Shown piece after piece: positions 54,420 to 62,718 of a stretch of 64,000 bases of DNA; the stretch's first letter is position 1, and each line of letters opens with the position of its first letter. A program made the position numbers and the translations under genes. The stretch is from Roseivivax sediminis (GTDB taxonomy: Bacteria > Pseudomonadota > Alphaproteobacteria > Rhodobacterales > Rhodobacteraceae): contig NZ_FOMS01000002.1 of NCBI RefSeq assembly GCF_900112685.1, positions 186,001 to 250,000 of the forward strand. The letters are read 5' to 3'. Below the pieces are notes generated by a model. It had not been told where the DNA came from. It saw nothing but the letters and a program-made list of their open reading frames with translations, and searched no databases.

Positions 54420-54599
54420 TCAAAGTCCGAGTTTGTCGGCCTCCTGATCGATCATCTCACGAGTGATGCGCGAGTTCTCGAATGCGGAGTTACCATACGC
54501 AAAGCTGCGACGTTGTTCGGTCACTTCCTTCTCGGTCATGCCCACCTTGCGAGCGCGGTCGATGAGGAACTGAAGTGCTTCGGTTTCCTGGGCGGTCAT
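54420..54599 (-). CDS. VbhA-like antitoxin paired with Fic
   Basis: 59 residues: MTAQETEALQFLIDRARKVG, MTEKEVTEQRRSFAYGNSAF, ENSRITREMIDQEADKLGL. The RRSFAYGN...FEN segment (31-42) matches the inhibitory helix pattern of VbhA-type antitoxins, in which a Glu-Asn blocks the Fic active site; here N-S-A-F-E-N has Ser three rather than four residues before the Glu. GCAGGAG at the ideal distance. Too short for routine gene finders but clearly placed before fic. Confidence 0.78.
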   Translation of the reverse strand: MTAQETEALQFLIDRARKVGMTEKEVTEQRRSFAYGNSAFENSRITREMIDQEADKLGL

Positions 54600-54657
54600 G
54601 ATGGTCTCCTGCTTCCCGAGTTTTTCTTGTGATTTGCTGTGACACTACTACTACGCA

Positions 54658-54676
54658 AACCGCTTACCAAGCGGTT
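54658..54676. promoter_or_regulatory. Perfect inverted repeat upstream of vbhA-fic
   Basis: aaccgctt-acc-aagcggtt, eight-base arms with 3-nt spacer, about 60 nt upstream of the VbhA-like start. Candidate operator for the toxin-antitoxin operon, or a hairpin near the element's right end. Confidence 0.45.
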
Positions 54677-54833
54677 CCATGCTTCAGGAGGTCGAACAGC
54701 CGAAGTTGATGTGATGTGATTCCGTGAAGCCACGCAAATACAAGTAGCGCAGTTCACTAAGGGTGGACAGGAAGGTGGATAAACCTGGCTTTGGCCAAGA
54801 GTTTTCCCTTAACTTCAAGTGCTTGCGCGAAGT

Positions 54834-54852
54834 CTCTGGTGCCGGTGATAGG
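54834..54852. repeat. Right attachment site (attR-like), 19-bp direct repeat
   Basis: Same 19 bases as 34047-34065. It comprises the tRNA-Thr 3' end including encoded CCA plus three nt beyond it, so the integration kept the tRNA functional. Confidence 0.85.
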
Positions 54853-54912
54853 ACTCGAACCTACGACCCCATCATTACGAATGACGTGCTCTACCAGCTG
54901 AGCTACACCGGC
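54837..54912 (-). tRNA. tRNA-Thr (anticodon CGT)
   Basis: 76 nt on the minus strand. Acceptor GCCGGTG/CACCGGC pairs fully, D-arm GCTC/GAGC, anticodon arm CGTCA-TTCGTAA-TGATG giving anticodon CGT (Thr), T-arm GTAGG/CCTAT with TTCGAGT loop, discriminator A and encoded CCA. It is the insertion site of the element to its left. Confidence 0.95.
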
Positions 54913-54960
54913 GCCGGAGTGAGCCGGCTCTTAGCACCGGCTCACGGGCAGGAAAAGGGG

Positions 54961-56460
54961 TCAATTCGCCTTTTCGCGCTGCTGCTCTTCCGCAGACTCG
55001 GCGGTCTCCGAGGCTTCTGCGTGGGCCTCCAGATCCGCCGTGGTGGGCTCGGCCGACGCCGCTGCCGGCAGGTCCGGCTGTTCCTCGTCGCCGACGAGCA
55101 GCGGCAGCATCTCGGCGCCCACGGGGGTGGCCACTTCCGATTGCGGCGGGGTCTTCCAGGACAGCGTGTCGAAGGCCTCGCAATTTGTGCAGACGGGCAC
55201 CCAGTCGGCGTGGATGTGGTTGCAGTTCTCGCAGACCCAGGCTGGGCCGCGCGGAGCCGTCAGGGCGCGGGCGAGCCAGCCGCGGACGACGCGGTCGGAC
55301 GCGCCTTCGCCGCGCTCGATCGCCGCCATGATCGACAGCACGCGGGCGTCCGGCTCCGTCTCCGGCAGATCGCCGACGGCGCGGCGGGCGCCGGGGAAAT
55401 CCTCGGCCGCGAGGTGCAGCTCCGCGTTCAGCAGCCTCGTCTCGCGGTGTTCGGGACGGATGGACGTCAGCTGGCCGAAGCGCTTGAGGCGCGCATTGGG
55501 ACTCTCGTCGGGTTCGATCTCCGCATAGGCGGCGGCGAGGTCCGGATGCGGCTCCTGCTCCCACGCCTTGCGCAGGATGCGCGCGGCATGCTTCTTCTTG
55601 CCGTCGGTGATCAGGCCGCGTGCGGCCATCGCCGCGGCGGGCACGAGATCCGGCGAGCCCTTGTTGGCGGCGATGGAGACCTCGCGCGCCTCGATCGTCT
55701 TGCCGTTGTCGAGCACGTCCTTGGCTTCGGACAGCGCCAGGACCGCGTCGCGCCGCTTGTGCACGTCGCGCGGCAGGGCACCGTATTTCAACTTCGCGTT
55801 CAGGGTCTTGCGGGCACCGGCCCAGTCGTGCTTGCCGGCCTGAAGGCGCAGCAGGATGTCCTGCACCTCCTCGTGCTTCGGCTTCAGCGCGAAGGCGCGC
55901 TCGGCCAGCTGCATCGCGGTCTCGGTGTCGCCCTCGGCGAGGCGCTGGTGCATGATCCCGCGGATCCCGACAAAGCGGGTCTTGTCGTTGGTCAGAAGCT
56001 TCTTGTAGGTCGCCTCCGCCTTCTTGCGGTCGCCCTGCATCTCGGCGGCCTGTGCGACGATCAGGTTGGTGATCTCCGGCCGTTCGAGGTAGCGCTCGGC
56101 CTTCTGTGCCTTGGCCATGGCGAGCCGGCCCTCGCCGGCGGCCAGTGCGGTGAGCCCGTCGGACAGCGCCTCAAAGCCCTTCTTTTCGCGATTGCGGTCG
56201 AAATAGCGCGACAGCGCCGTGTCGTCGCCGTTGATGAACCGCAGAACCGCCACGAGGAGCGAGAGAAGCTTGAACAGGATGTAGAGCGCGACGACCAGGA
56301 GGATCAGCGCCAGCACCGATTGCAGCGGACCGAGGGTGTATTCGGTTCCGGCGACGGTGACCATCACGCCGCCGGTGGATTCCATCAGGTAGCCGGCGCC
56401 GAGCGTGAGGGCCGCGACCGCCGCGACGAAGATGACGATCTTGAGAAGAGACCAAAGCAT
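54961..56460 (-). CDS. hemY: HemY-type TPR membrane protein
   Basis: 499 residues. Two N-terminal membrane segments (about 5-26 and 49-73) carry the HemY_N domain, followed by TPR-like helices. A zinc-ribbon-like CENC...CTNC sits at about 410-427, and an acidic Ala-rich tail follows. Despite the name its role in heme synthesis is unclear. Ordered after hemD and the mitofilin-like gene as is usual in alphaproteobacteria. Confidence 0.9.
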   Translation of the reverse strand: MLWSLLKIVIFVAAVAALTLGAGYLMESTGGVMVTVAGTEYTLGPLQSVLALILLVVALYILFKLLSLLVAVLRFINGDDTALSRYFDRNREKKGFEALSDGLTALAAGEGRLAMAKAQKAERYLERPEITNLIVAQAAEMQGDRKKAEATYKKLLTNDKTRFVGIRGIMHQRLAEGDTETAMQLAERAFALKPKHEEVQDILLRLQAGKHDWAGARKTLNAKLKYGALPRDVHKRRDAVLALSEAKDVLDNGKTIEAREVSIAANKGSPDLVPAAAMAARGLITDGKKKHAARILRKAWEQEPHPDLAAAYAEIEPDESPNARLKRFGQLTSIRPEHRETRLLNAELHLAAEDFPGARRAVGDLPETEPDARVLSIMAAIERGEGASDRVVRGWLARALTAPRGPAWVCENCNHIHADWVPVCTNCEAFDTLSWKTPPQSEVATPVGAEMLPLLVGDEEQPDLPAAASAEPTTADLEAHAEASETAESAEEQQREKAN

Positions 56461-56473
56461 GTGCGGCGACCTT

Positions 56474-58201
56474 TTACTCTTGGTTCAGTTGCTGCGCGAG
56501 CCCGTCGGCCGCGGCGACCGCCTCGGCCCGGGTGCGCGCCTGCGAGGTCCAGTCGGACATCGCCGCTTGCGCCGCCTCGGGAAGGGCGGAGATTTCATCG
56601 AGCGCCGCCTGCAGATCGCCGGCGTTCACCGCCGCCTCGGCGCGGCTGAGGATGGCATCGGGGCTCGATCCCTCTTGCGGGGTAACCGATCGGGCGCCGA
56701 GCTGGCGGGCCATGAAGCTGGCGATCCGGTTGCCGCCGTCCTCGCCCTCGGCCGCGTTCGCGCGGGCGGCGGCAAGGCCGGCGCGTGCGGATTCGGGGAA
56801 GCCGTCGATCAGCGCCGCCTGGGTCGGCACGCCCTCTTCGGCCGGGGCCGTCAGAACCTCGGGCAGGTCGACCTCGCCTGACAGCGGGTCGAGCGCGTCG
56901 GCATAGGGCTCACCGGTGCGCACGGCGGTCAGCAGGTCGGCGGCCGCGGCGCGCAACCGGGCCAGCTGCGCCTGGCGTTCGGCGTCGGCCTCTGCGGCCC
57001 GCGCCTCGTCGACCATCGCCTGAAGCTCGGCGCGCTGCTCCTCGATCTGGGCCTGCTGGCTTGCGAAGGCGTCTTCCATCGCGGCCTGCTGCTCGGAGAA
57101 TTGCTGCTCCATGGCTGTGGCCCGCTCCTGCTGGACCTGGTCGAAGCTCGCGCTTTGTTCGTCGACACGGGCTTGCAGTTCCTGCAGTTCGCGCTCGTAG
57201 GCGGCCACCGTCTCGGGCGAAACGACGTCTTCCATCGGCGCCTTCTCGATCGCGGTGACCCGCTCGGCGAGGGCGGCGGCGCTGTCGTCGCTCGCCTCGA
57301 GGCCCGATTGCAGGCCCTCGACCGCCGCTTGCAGCCCGGCGAGCGAGGCGCCTTCGCCCTCCGCGCCGCCGGCAATCTCGTCGATACGGGCGGCCAGAGC
57401 CGTCAGTTCGGTGCCGAGCGTGGCGGTGCGGTCCACGAGGTCGGCGACGGAGGTTTCGAGGCTCGACAGGTCGACCTCGGAGAGGCCGGTCTCGACCCCC
57501 GCGATGCGGCTGTCGAGCGCGTCGAGCCCGGATTGCGAATTCTCCAGCGCAGCGCGCGTCTCTTCCTCGAAGGCGGTGACGTCGTCCGAGAACGGCCAGC
57601 CGGTCGGTCCGAGATACTGCGACAGTGCGAAGCCGGCGGCGGCCGCGACGACGCCGCCGAGCAGCATCGGAAAGAAACCGCCGCGCCGCTCGATGACCTT
57701 TTCCTGCACGACGGTTGGCGCCGCGTCGGGCGCGGCGCTGCCGGCGATGGTATCTGTGGTCTCGGCGCTCTCGGCCGGGGCCTCGGGCAGATCGTCATTC
57801 GGCGAAAGGCCGTCGTCGGTGGGCGTGACGCTGTGATCGCCTGTCTCGGGGCGGGGCGCATCGACGTCCTCGTCAGACTGCGGGGGCGCCATGCCGTCGT
57901 CGTCGGCGCGGTTTTCGGCAAAGGAGGGGCGCGGCGCCGGGCCGTCGGTGTCGTGCGCTGAACTGTCACCTGACAAGGTGTCGTCCGCCGGCGTTCCGGC
58001 GCTTGCCGTTGCCTCCGCCGCAGTGTCATCCGACGTCGTCTCGTCCGTGGGTGACCCGTCCGTCGCTTCACCGGCTTCTGTCTCGCGCTCGTCCGGCGCA
58101 GGCGCGGCGGTGGCTCCGGTTTCGGTGCTGCCGTCGCCTGCCTCCGTCGTGCTCTCCGGATTGTTTTCGGCGTCGTCCTTCCGCTTGTCCGCGTCTGCCA
58201 C
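56474..58201 (-). CDS. Mitofilin/COG4223-like membrane protein
   Basis: 575 residues. The first about 170 are acidic and disordered (Asp/Glu/Thr/Ala), one membrane segment lies at about 176-196, and the rest is a long coiled coil with the mitofilin-like C-terminal domain (ending [23 protein letters not shown]). The family shapes inner-membrane folds in mitochondria and intracytoplasmic membranes in some alphaproteobacteria. Gene order hemD-mitofilin-hemY is conserved in the group. Confidence 0.88.
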   Translation of the reverse strand: MADADKRKDDAENNPESTTEAGDGSTETGATAAPAPDERETEAGEATDGSPTDETTSDDTAAEATASAGTPADDTLSGDSSAHDTDGPAPRPSFAENRADDDGMAPPQSDEDVDAPRPETGDHSVTPTDDGLSPNDDLPEAPAESAETTDTIAGSAAPDAAPTVVQEKVIERRGGFFPMLLGGVVAAAAGFALSQYLGPTGWPFSDDVTAFEEETRAALENSQSGLDALDSRIAGVETGLSEVDLSSLETSVADLVDRTATLGTELTALAARIDEIAGGAEGEGASLAGLQAAVEGLQSGLEASDDSAAALAERVTAIEKAPMEDVVSPETVAAYERELQELQARVDEQSASFDQVQQERATAMEQQFSEQQAAMEDAFASQQAQIEEQRAELQAMVDEARAAEADAERQAQLARLRAAAADLLTAVRTGEPYADALDPLSGEVDLPEVLTAPAEEGVPTQAALIDGFPESARAGLAAARANAAEGEDGGNRIASFMARQLGARSVTPQEGSSPDAILSRAEAAVNAGDLQAALDEISALPEAAQAAMSDWTSQARTRAEAVAAADGLAQQLNQE

Positions 58202-58258
58202 GTCCGCTGTCCCCTTCGAATCCCGTCGCGCGCTCGGCGCGTCAATTGCTTGGCGACC

Positions 58259-58996
58259 TTACTCGGCCCCTCCCCCCGTCTCAAGCGCCGCGGCTGCGAC
58301 GAGAAGTTCGGCCGCTGTCACGACCATCGCGGCTGCATCCGGCCTGATCGCAACGGCCAGTTTGTGCGGCGCCGCGGGGCAGAAGGCCTCGGCGACGGCT
58401 TCGCTCATCGCGGCGGCGAGAATCGGAGCACCGAACGGGCGGTGCAGCGCAAAGGCCCGCGCCGTCCGTGGCGAAAACAGCGGCGCGACGACCGGGATCG
58501 GTCCTGCCAACGCGTCTTGCGCCTCGGACGTGAACTCCCGCACCGGCTGATCGTAGAGGACGGCGTCGGCGGCGTCGATCCCGGCGGCGCGCAGCCGGCC
58601 GGCGAGGTCGCCGCGGCTGATGGCCCCGCGCAGATGCACGACCGGGCCGCTCACGCGCTCGGCCACGAGATGGGCGAACAGCGCGTCGATATCGCCGCCG
58701 GCCGACACCGCGTCGAGCCCGATCGCCCGCGCCGCCGCGGCGGTTGCGTCCCCGACCGCGTGGGTCACGCGTCCCTCGGGGCCGCCGAGCGCCGCGTAGG
58801 CCTGCACGGCGTTGGCCGAAGTGAAGACCAGCGTCGCCTCGGGATCTATCGGGGGCAGGGCCGGGCGCCGCCGGATCGCCAGAAGCGGGCTGACGATTGC
58901 CCGGAAGCCGGTGATCCCGGCGTCATCCAAGGCGGACAGGAACCGCTCGGACGCGGCGCGCGGCCGGGTGAGCAGCAGAACAGGGTCGGTGCTCAT
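58259..58996 (-). CDS. hemD: Uroporphyrinogen-III synthase
   Basis: 245 residues. HemD-like pattern: [75 protein letters not shown] and [11 protein letters not shown]. Cyclises hydroxymethylbilane to uroporphyrinogen III. Weakly conserved family, so the call rests on these motifs and on the divergent tsaD. Start at 58996 ([12 protein letters not shown]). Confidence 0.88.
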   Translation of the reverse strand: MSTDPVLLLTRPRAASERFLSALDDAGITGFRAIVSPLLAIRRRPALPPIDPEATLVFTSANAVQAYAALGGPEGRVTHAVGDATAAAARAIGLDAVSAGGDIDALFAHLVAERVSGPVVHLRGAISRGDLAGRLRAAGIDAADAVLYDQPVREFTSEAQDALAGPIPVVAPLFSPRTARAFALHRPFGAPILAAAMSEAVAEAFCPAAPHKLAVAIRPDAAAMVVTAAELLVAAAALETGGGAE

Positions 58997-59113
58997 GAGA
59001 GCGCGCGCGACGGGGTCGGCATGAACGGGGCTTTCAAGACGCGGGTAGCGGGATTGCCGCCCGGGTGTCCCAGTGCTACCTGCGAGCGGGCTTTGGCGCA
59101 ACGGACGAGACCA

Positions 59114-60190
59114 ATGGCGCGCACCCTTCTCGGGATCGAGAGCAGTTGCGACGACACCGCTGCCGCTTTGGTACGCGGGCGCGAGGTGCTGTCGTCCGTC
59201 GTCGCAGGGCAAGGCGGGCTGCACGCGGCCTATGGCGGCGTCGTGCCCGAGATCGCCGCCCGCGCCCATGCCGAGACGCTCGACACCGTGGTGGCCGAGG
59301 CGCTGCGCACCGCCGGTCTGCGCCTTGCGGAGGTTGACGGGATCGCCGTGACCGCGGGGCCAGGCCTGATCGGCGGCGTTCTGGCGGGGGTGATGACCGC
59401 CAAGGCGCTGGCGGCCGCGACGGGCAAGCCGCTCATCGGGGTCAATCACCTGGCCGGGCACGCGCTGACGCCGCGTCTGACCGACGATCTGGCCTATCCC
59501 TACCTCATGCTTCTCGTCTCGGGCGGGCATTGCCAGTTCCTGATCGTGCGCGGGGCGGAGGATTTCACCCGGCTCGGCGGCACCATCGACGACGCCCCGG
59601 GCGAGGCTTTTGACAAGGTCGCACGGCTTCTGGGCCTCGCGCAGCCCGGCGGGCCCAGCGTCGAGGCGGCGGCGGAGGCGGGCGATCCGGCGCGCTTCGC
59701 CCTGCCGCGGCCGTTGCTCGACCGGCCGGGGTGCGATCTGTCCTTCTCGGGGCTCAAGACCGCCGTGCTGCGCGAACGCGACCGGCTGGTGGCGGCGCAG
59801 GGCGGGCTGTGGCGGCAGGACCGGGCCGATCTCTGCGCGAGTTTCCAGGCCGCGGTGCGCGATGTGCTGGTCGCCAAGACCCGCCGCGCGCTCGACCGCT
59901 ACGCCGAGGAGTCGCCGGCGGCGCCTGCCTGCGCCGTGGCCGGCGGCGTCGCCGCGAACCGGTCCCTGCGCGCGGCACTCGCCGCGAGTTGCGCGGAGGC
60001 GGGCGTGCAATTTGTCGCGCCGCCGCTGGCCCTCTGCACCGACAACGCGGCCATGATCGCCTATGCCGGACAGGAATTGATGGAGGCCGGGCACCGCTCC
60101 GGCCTCGACCTCGGCGCGCGGCCGCGTTGGCCGCTCGACACCGGGGCCGCCCCGCTTATCGGACACGGGCGCAAAGGCGCCAAGGCCTGA
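59114..60190 (+). CDS. tsaD: tRNA N6-threonylcarbamoyladenosine transferase TsaD
   Basis: 358 residues starting [20 protein letters not shown]. Metal-binding His112 and His116 in NHLAGH, the ASKHA phosphate loops ([17 protein letters not shown]) and a final [11 protein letters not shown]. With TsaB/E/C it makes t6A37 in ANN-decoding tRNAs, which includes the tRNA-Thr nearby. Divergent from hemD. Confidence 0.97.
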   Translation: MARTLLGIESSCDDTAAALVRGREVLSSVVAGQGGLHAAYGGVVPEIAARAHAETLDTVVAEALRTAGLRLAEVDGIAVTAGPGLIGGVLAGVMTAKALAAATGKPLIGVNHLAGHALTPRLTDDLAYPYLMLLVSGGHCQFLIVRGAEDFTRLGGTIDDAPGEAFDKVARLLGLAQPGGPSVEAAAEAGDPARFALPRPLLDRPGCDLSFSGLKTAVLRERDRLVAAQGGLWRQDRADLCASFQAAVRDVLVAKTRRALDRYAEESPAAPACAVAGGVAANRSLRAALAASCAEAGVQFVAPPLALCTDNAAMIAYAGQELMEAGHRSGLDLGARPRWPLDTGAAPLIGHGRKGAKA

Positions 60191-60202
60191 CACAGGGGAA
60201 CC

Positions 60203-60475
60203 ATGATGCTCGTCGCCCTCATCGCCCGGGACAAGCCCGACTCCCTCGAGATCCGCAAGGCCAACCGCGACGCGCACCTCGCCTATATCGAGGCGACGGG
60301 CGTGGTGACGCAGGCCGGTCCGCTTATCGTGGATGGCGGGATGGCCGGATCCCTCGTGATCCTCGACGTGCCCGACCTCGCCGCGGCCGAGGCCTGGGCG
60401 GCTGACGATCCCTACGCCAAGGCCGGTCTTTTCGGGTCGGTGGAGCTTGTCGAATGGAAGAAGGTGATCGGCTGA
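60203..60475 (+). CDS. YciI family protein
   Basis: 90 residues: MLVALIARDKPDSLEIRKANRDAHLAYIEATGVVTQAGPL, GSLVILDVPDLAAAEAWAADDPYAKAGLF. Typical YciI ferredoxin-like fold protein with the conserved His and Asp; function unknown. Stop overlaps the EVE gene start (TGATG). Confidence 0.92.
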   Translation: MMLVALIARDKPDSLEIRKANRDAHLAYIEATGVVTQAGPLIVDGGMAGSLVILDVPDLAAAEAWAADDPYAKAGLFGSVELVEWKKVIG

Positions 60476-60894
60476 TGCGCTACTGGCTCTTCAAGTCCGA
60501 ACCGTCGACCTGGTCCTGGGACGACCAATGCGCCAAGGGCGATGCGGGCGAGGAATGGGACGGCGTGCGCAACTACCAGGCACGCAACTTCATGCGCGAG
60601 ATGGAGAAGGGCGACCGCGGGTTCTTTTATCATTCGCAGAAGGAGAAGGCGGTCGTCGGCACCGTGGAGGTGATCGCCGAGGCACATCCCGACAGCACCA
60701 CCGATGATGCGCGCTGGGAATGCGTGGACATCAAGGCGCTGGAGACAGCAAAGCAACCCGTCACGCTCGACGAGATCAAGGCAGAGCCGGGTTTGGAGGA
60801 CATGGTGCTGGTAAAGAACTCCCGTCTGTCGGTGCAGCCGGTCACGGAGGCGGAATGGCGCATCGTCTGCGGGATGGCCGGCCTGACGCCCTGA
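60475..60894 (+). CDS. EVE domain protein
   Basis: 139 residues starting MRYWLFKSEPSTWSWDDQCA and continuing with WDGVRNYQARNFMREMEKGDRGFFYHSQKEKAVVG. The EVE fold is related to PUA/YTH and may bind modified nucleotides. The genomic link tsaD-YciI-EVE is common in alphaproteobacteria and suggests roles in RNA modification. Confidence 0.95.
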   Translation: MRYWLFKSEPSTWSWDDQCAKGDAGEEWDGVRNYQARNFMREMEKGDRGFFYHSQKEKAVVGTVEVIAEAHPDSTTDDARWECVDIKALETAKQPVTLDEIKAEPGLEDMVLVKNSRLSVQPVTEAEWRIVCGMAGLTP

Positions 60895-60931
60895 CCCGGC
60901 TCGGCCGCCGCTCGGGGCGGCCCCACATGCA

Positions 60932-60970
60932 CGGGGCCCCTCGCTCACGCGAAGGGCCCCGCCATTTTTT
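60932..60970 (+). terminator. Rho-independent terminator after the EVE gene
   Basis: Long stem cggggccc-c-tcgc with gcga-a-gggccccg (one mismatch), 4-nt loop, then cca and T6 (60965-60970). Confidence 0.88.
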
Positions 60971-61713
60971 CAATCACCCCGATCAGGCCCTCCCACAGGC
61001 CCTTCGAATTCGGCCGGCGGCTTTGGACCGCCGACATCCACCCTCCGGACGCTTGCCGCGCCCTCACCCCTCGGTCCAGCTTGCGCGGCCCGGTCTTGCT
61101 CACCCCTGCCCCGGCGCTCCCACACGCCTCGACGGTACGATGTCCGACAGGGCCCGTCATTCGCGCGGACGCGGCCCGGTCGGTTCGGAGACGGCGCACG
61201 AGCCGTGCCCCGATCCGATCCGTCTGCCCCGATGACGATGATGGAGACGCTCCCACACGCTCCGCCAAGGTCAGAGGGGCGCGATCCGATGCAAGGAAGC
61301 CAGCCGAAGGTCGAAGCTTTCTTGCAGATCCGTTCGGTGAGTTCCGACCGACCGGATGTCAGGATCGCTGCCTTCTGGCGCTATAGGTATGATGTATATC
61401 TACCTCGCGGCGTGGATGCGAGTCGCGAATAAGTAAAAAGCGCTTATTATCGCCTATCATCATTTTTCGAGGCACCTGGAAAGCGGTCGCGTCAGGCGCG
61501 CGACGTCGCCGCGGCTGCGATACGCGCCGTCCCTTGGCCGCAAGTCGCCTGCTTTATCAGGGGCTTGGCGTACTTCCGTATCCGCAGGGATTGCCGAAAA
61601 AGCGGCGATAAATTTACCGGAGTTTCCCTGTACAGCTGTCCCGACCTGTCCTGCGAAGCGGGGTTCACCTGCCAAATTCCGGAGATAGCATCTTACACTC
61701 GAAGTGCGACGCA
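60971..61713. other. Gene-poor region between EVE and PRC-barrel genes
   Basis: About 740 nt. A 12-nt string gctcccacacgc occurs twice (about 61116 and 61249). A less GC-rich part lies near 61385-61460. Minus-strand frames at 60945-61268 and 61460-61714 lack known families and good ribosome sites and are not annotated. A small RNA cannot be ruled out. Confidence 0.45.
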
Positions 61714-61742
61714 TAAAAAGGCGCGCCCTGAAGGGCGCGCCC
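61714..61742 (-). terminator. Terminator of the PRC-barrel gene
   Basis: Nine-base stem ggcgcgccc (61720-61728) with gggcgcgcc (61733-61741), loop tgaa, and on the minus strand five T residues (A5 at 61715-61719). Confidence 0.85.
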
Positions 61743-61802
61743 GACTACCGCAATGTCACACTCTCGGGTGTGGCGCGGAGGATTGCCTCAGTTACCCGAG
61801 GT

Positions 61803-62573
61803 TCAGTCTTCCGTCTCGCCTTCGCCTTCGGACTCGGTGTCCATCTCGGCGTCGCCCGATTCCATGTCACCGCTTTCCATGTCGCCGCCGGCGTCTTCCC
61901 CTTCGGCTGCACCGCCGGTGGCAGTGCCGGCGTCGTCACCCGTGGCTGCGCCCGGATCTTCCGACATGCCGCCGGTGGTGTCGTCAGCTTCGCCGCCGGT
62001 CGCGCCCATGTCTTCGCCTTCAGACGCTCCCGAGCCCATGTCGCCGCCATCGTCGGCCATCAGCTCGGACATCATCATGTCGTCGGGCAGCGGTTCGACC
62101 TCGGATTCATCGAATTCCGGCTGCTGCTCAAGCGTCTCGCGGTCTGTGTCGAGGTTGAAGCCCATCGGATCTTGGCTGAGTTCAAAGTCCGAAACCGGGA
62201 TCGCCACGGTGTATTCGCCGAGGCCAAGGAAGCCGCCGATGCCGATGACCGCCTGCGCGCCGTCACCCTGGTCGATGACGTAGTCGACCTCCCCAATGCG
62301 GGAGCCTTCGCTGTCGAACACGTTCATGCCGGTCACGTCACCGACCATCATTTCCTCGATCGAGGTGAAGGCCGGCTCCTGCGGGGCAGCCGCTTCGCCT
62401 TCGGCCGCTTCGCCTTCGCCAGACATGCCGGAGCCGCTGTCGGTGCCCTCGGTCGCCTCCATTTCGGTTTCGGCCTCGGCGCCGCCGGTGGCCGAGCCGT
62501 CATCCTGTGCGGTCGCTGCGCCTGCGAAAAGGGCCGCCGTCGCCGCGCTCATCAGAAGTGCCTTGAGTTTCAT
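61803..62573 (-). CDS. Secreted PRC-barrel protein with acidic repeats
   Basis: 256 residues. Signal peptide about 1-23 (MKLKALLMSAATAALFAGAA). A single PRC-barrel domain at about 72-132 (TSIEEMMVGDVTGMNVFDSEGSRIGEVDYVI...). Very acidic Glu/Asp/Gly/Ala/Thr low-complexity stretches lie on both sides, the last 90 residues carrying short repeats such as DMESGDMESGDAEMDTES. Periplasmic or surface role unknown; the acidity suggests cation binding or salt adaptation. Confidence 0.85.
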   Translation of the reverse strand: MKLKALLMSAATAALFAGAATAQDDGSATGGAEAETEMEATEGTDSGSGMSGEGEAAEGEAAAPQEPAFTSIEEMMVGDVTGMNVFDSEGSRIGEVDYVIDQGDGAQAVIGIGGFLGLGEYTVAIPVSDFELSQDPMGFNLDTDRETLEQQPEFDESEVEPLPDDMMMSELMADDGGDMGSGASEGEDMGATGGEADDTTGGMSEDPGAATGDDAGTATGGAAEGEDAGGDMESGDMESGDAEMDTESEGEGETED

Positions 62574-62618
62574 GATGTGCCTCCTTGGTCACGTTCATTG
62601 CTGCCTAAGGAAGCATCG

Positions 62619-62648
62619 GGCCCCCGGGGAAGTTTCCCCGGGGGCCCC
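62619..62648. terminator. Strong hairpin downstream of ahcY
   Basis: 14-bp perfect stem (gggcccccggggaa/ttccccgggggccc) with minimal loop, between ahcY and the PRC-barrel gene, both on the minus strand. No T tract follows, so it may be a transcript-stabilising or partial termination structure. Confidence 0.55.
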
Positions 62649-62718
62649 AAAGTGTTTGCACAGGCCGTTTTCCGCCGCTCACGGCACGGTGAGTGGGCGG
62701 GTTCCCGCCTGTGGCGGA

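Larger units (their letters stand above)
34047..54852. mobile_element. Integrated element of about 20.8 kb in tRNA-Thr(CGT), satellite/prophage-like
   Basis: Bounded by a 19-bp perfect direct repeat (ctctggtgccggtgatagg) at 34047-34065 and 54834-54852. The right copy is the 3' end of tRNA-Thr plus 3 nt beyond the CCA, so the tRNA stays intact. A P4-type integrase lies 140 nt inside the left end. The left half is a phage-like, tightly packed plus-strand gene run; the right half holds regulators, a second recombinase and two toxin-antitoxin pairs. Base composition is lower in GC and less uniform than the flanking chromosome. No terminase large subunit, portal, capsid or conjugation genes were seen. 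Confidence 0.85.

Noticed and set aside
34047-54852. Complete prophage
   Set aside because: No terminase large subunit, portal, capsid, tail or holin gene was found; called a satellite-like or reduced element instead.
34047-54852. Integrative conjugative element
   Set aside because: No relaxase, type IV coupling protein or VirB-like genes.
60945-61268. 107-codon minus-strand frame overlapping the EVE terminator
   Set aside because: Its end lies inside the terminator hairpin and it has no recognised domain; considered non-coding.
61460-61714. 84-codon minus-strand frame
   Set aside because: No ribosome site or family; its 5' end abuts the PRC-barrel terminator.
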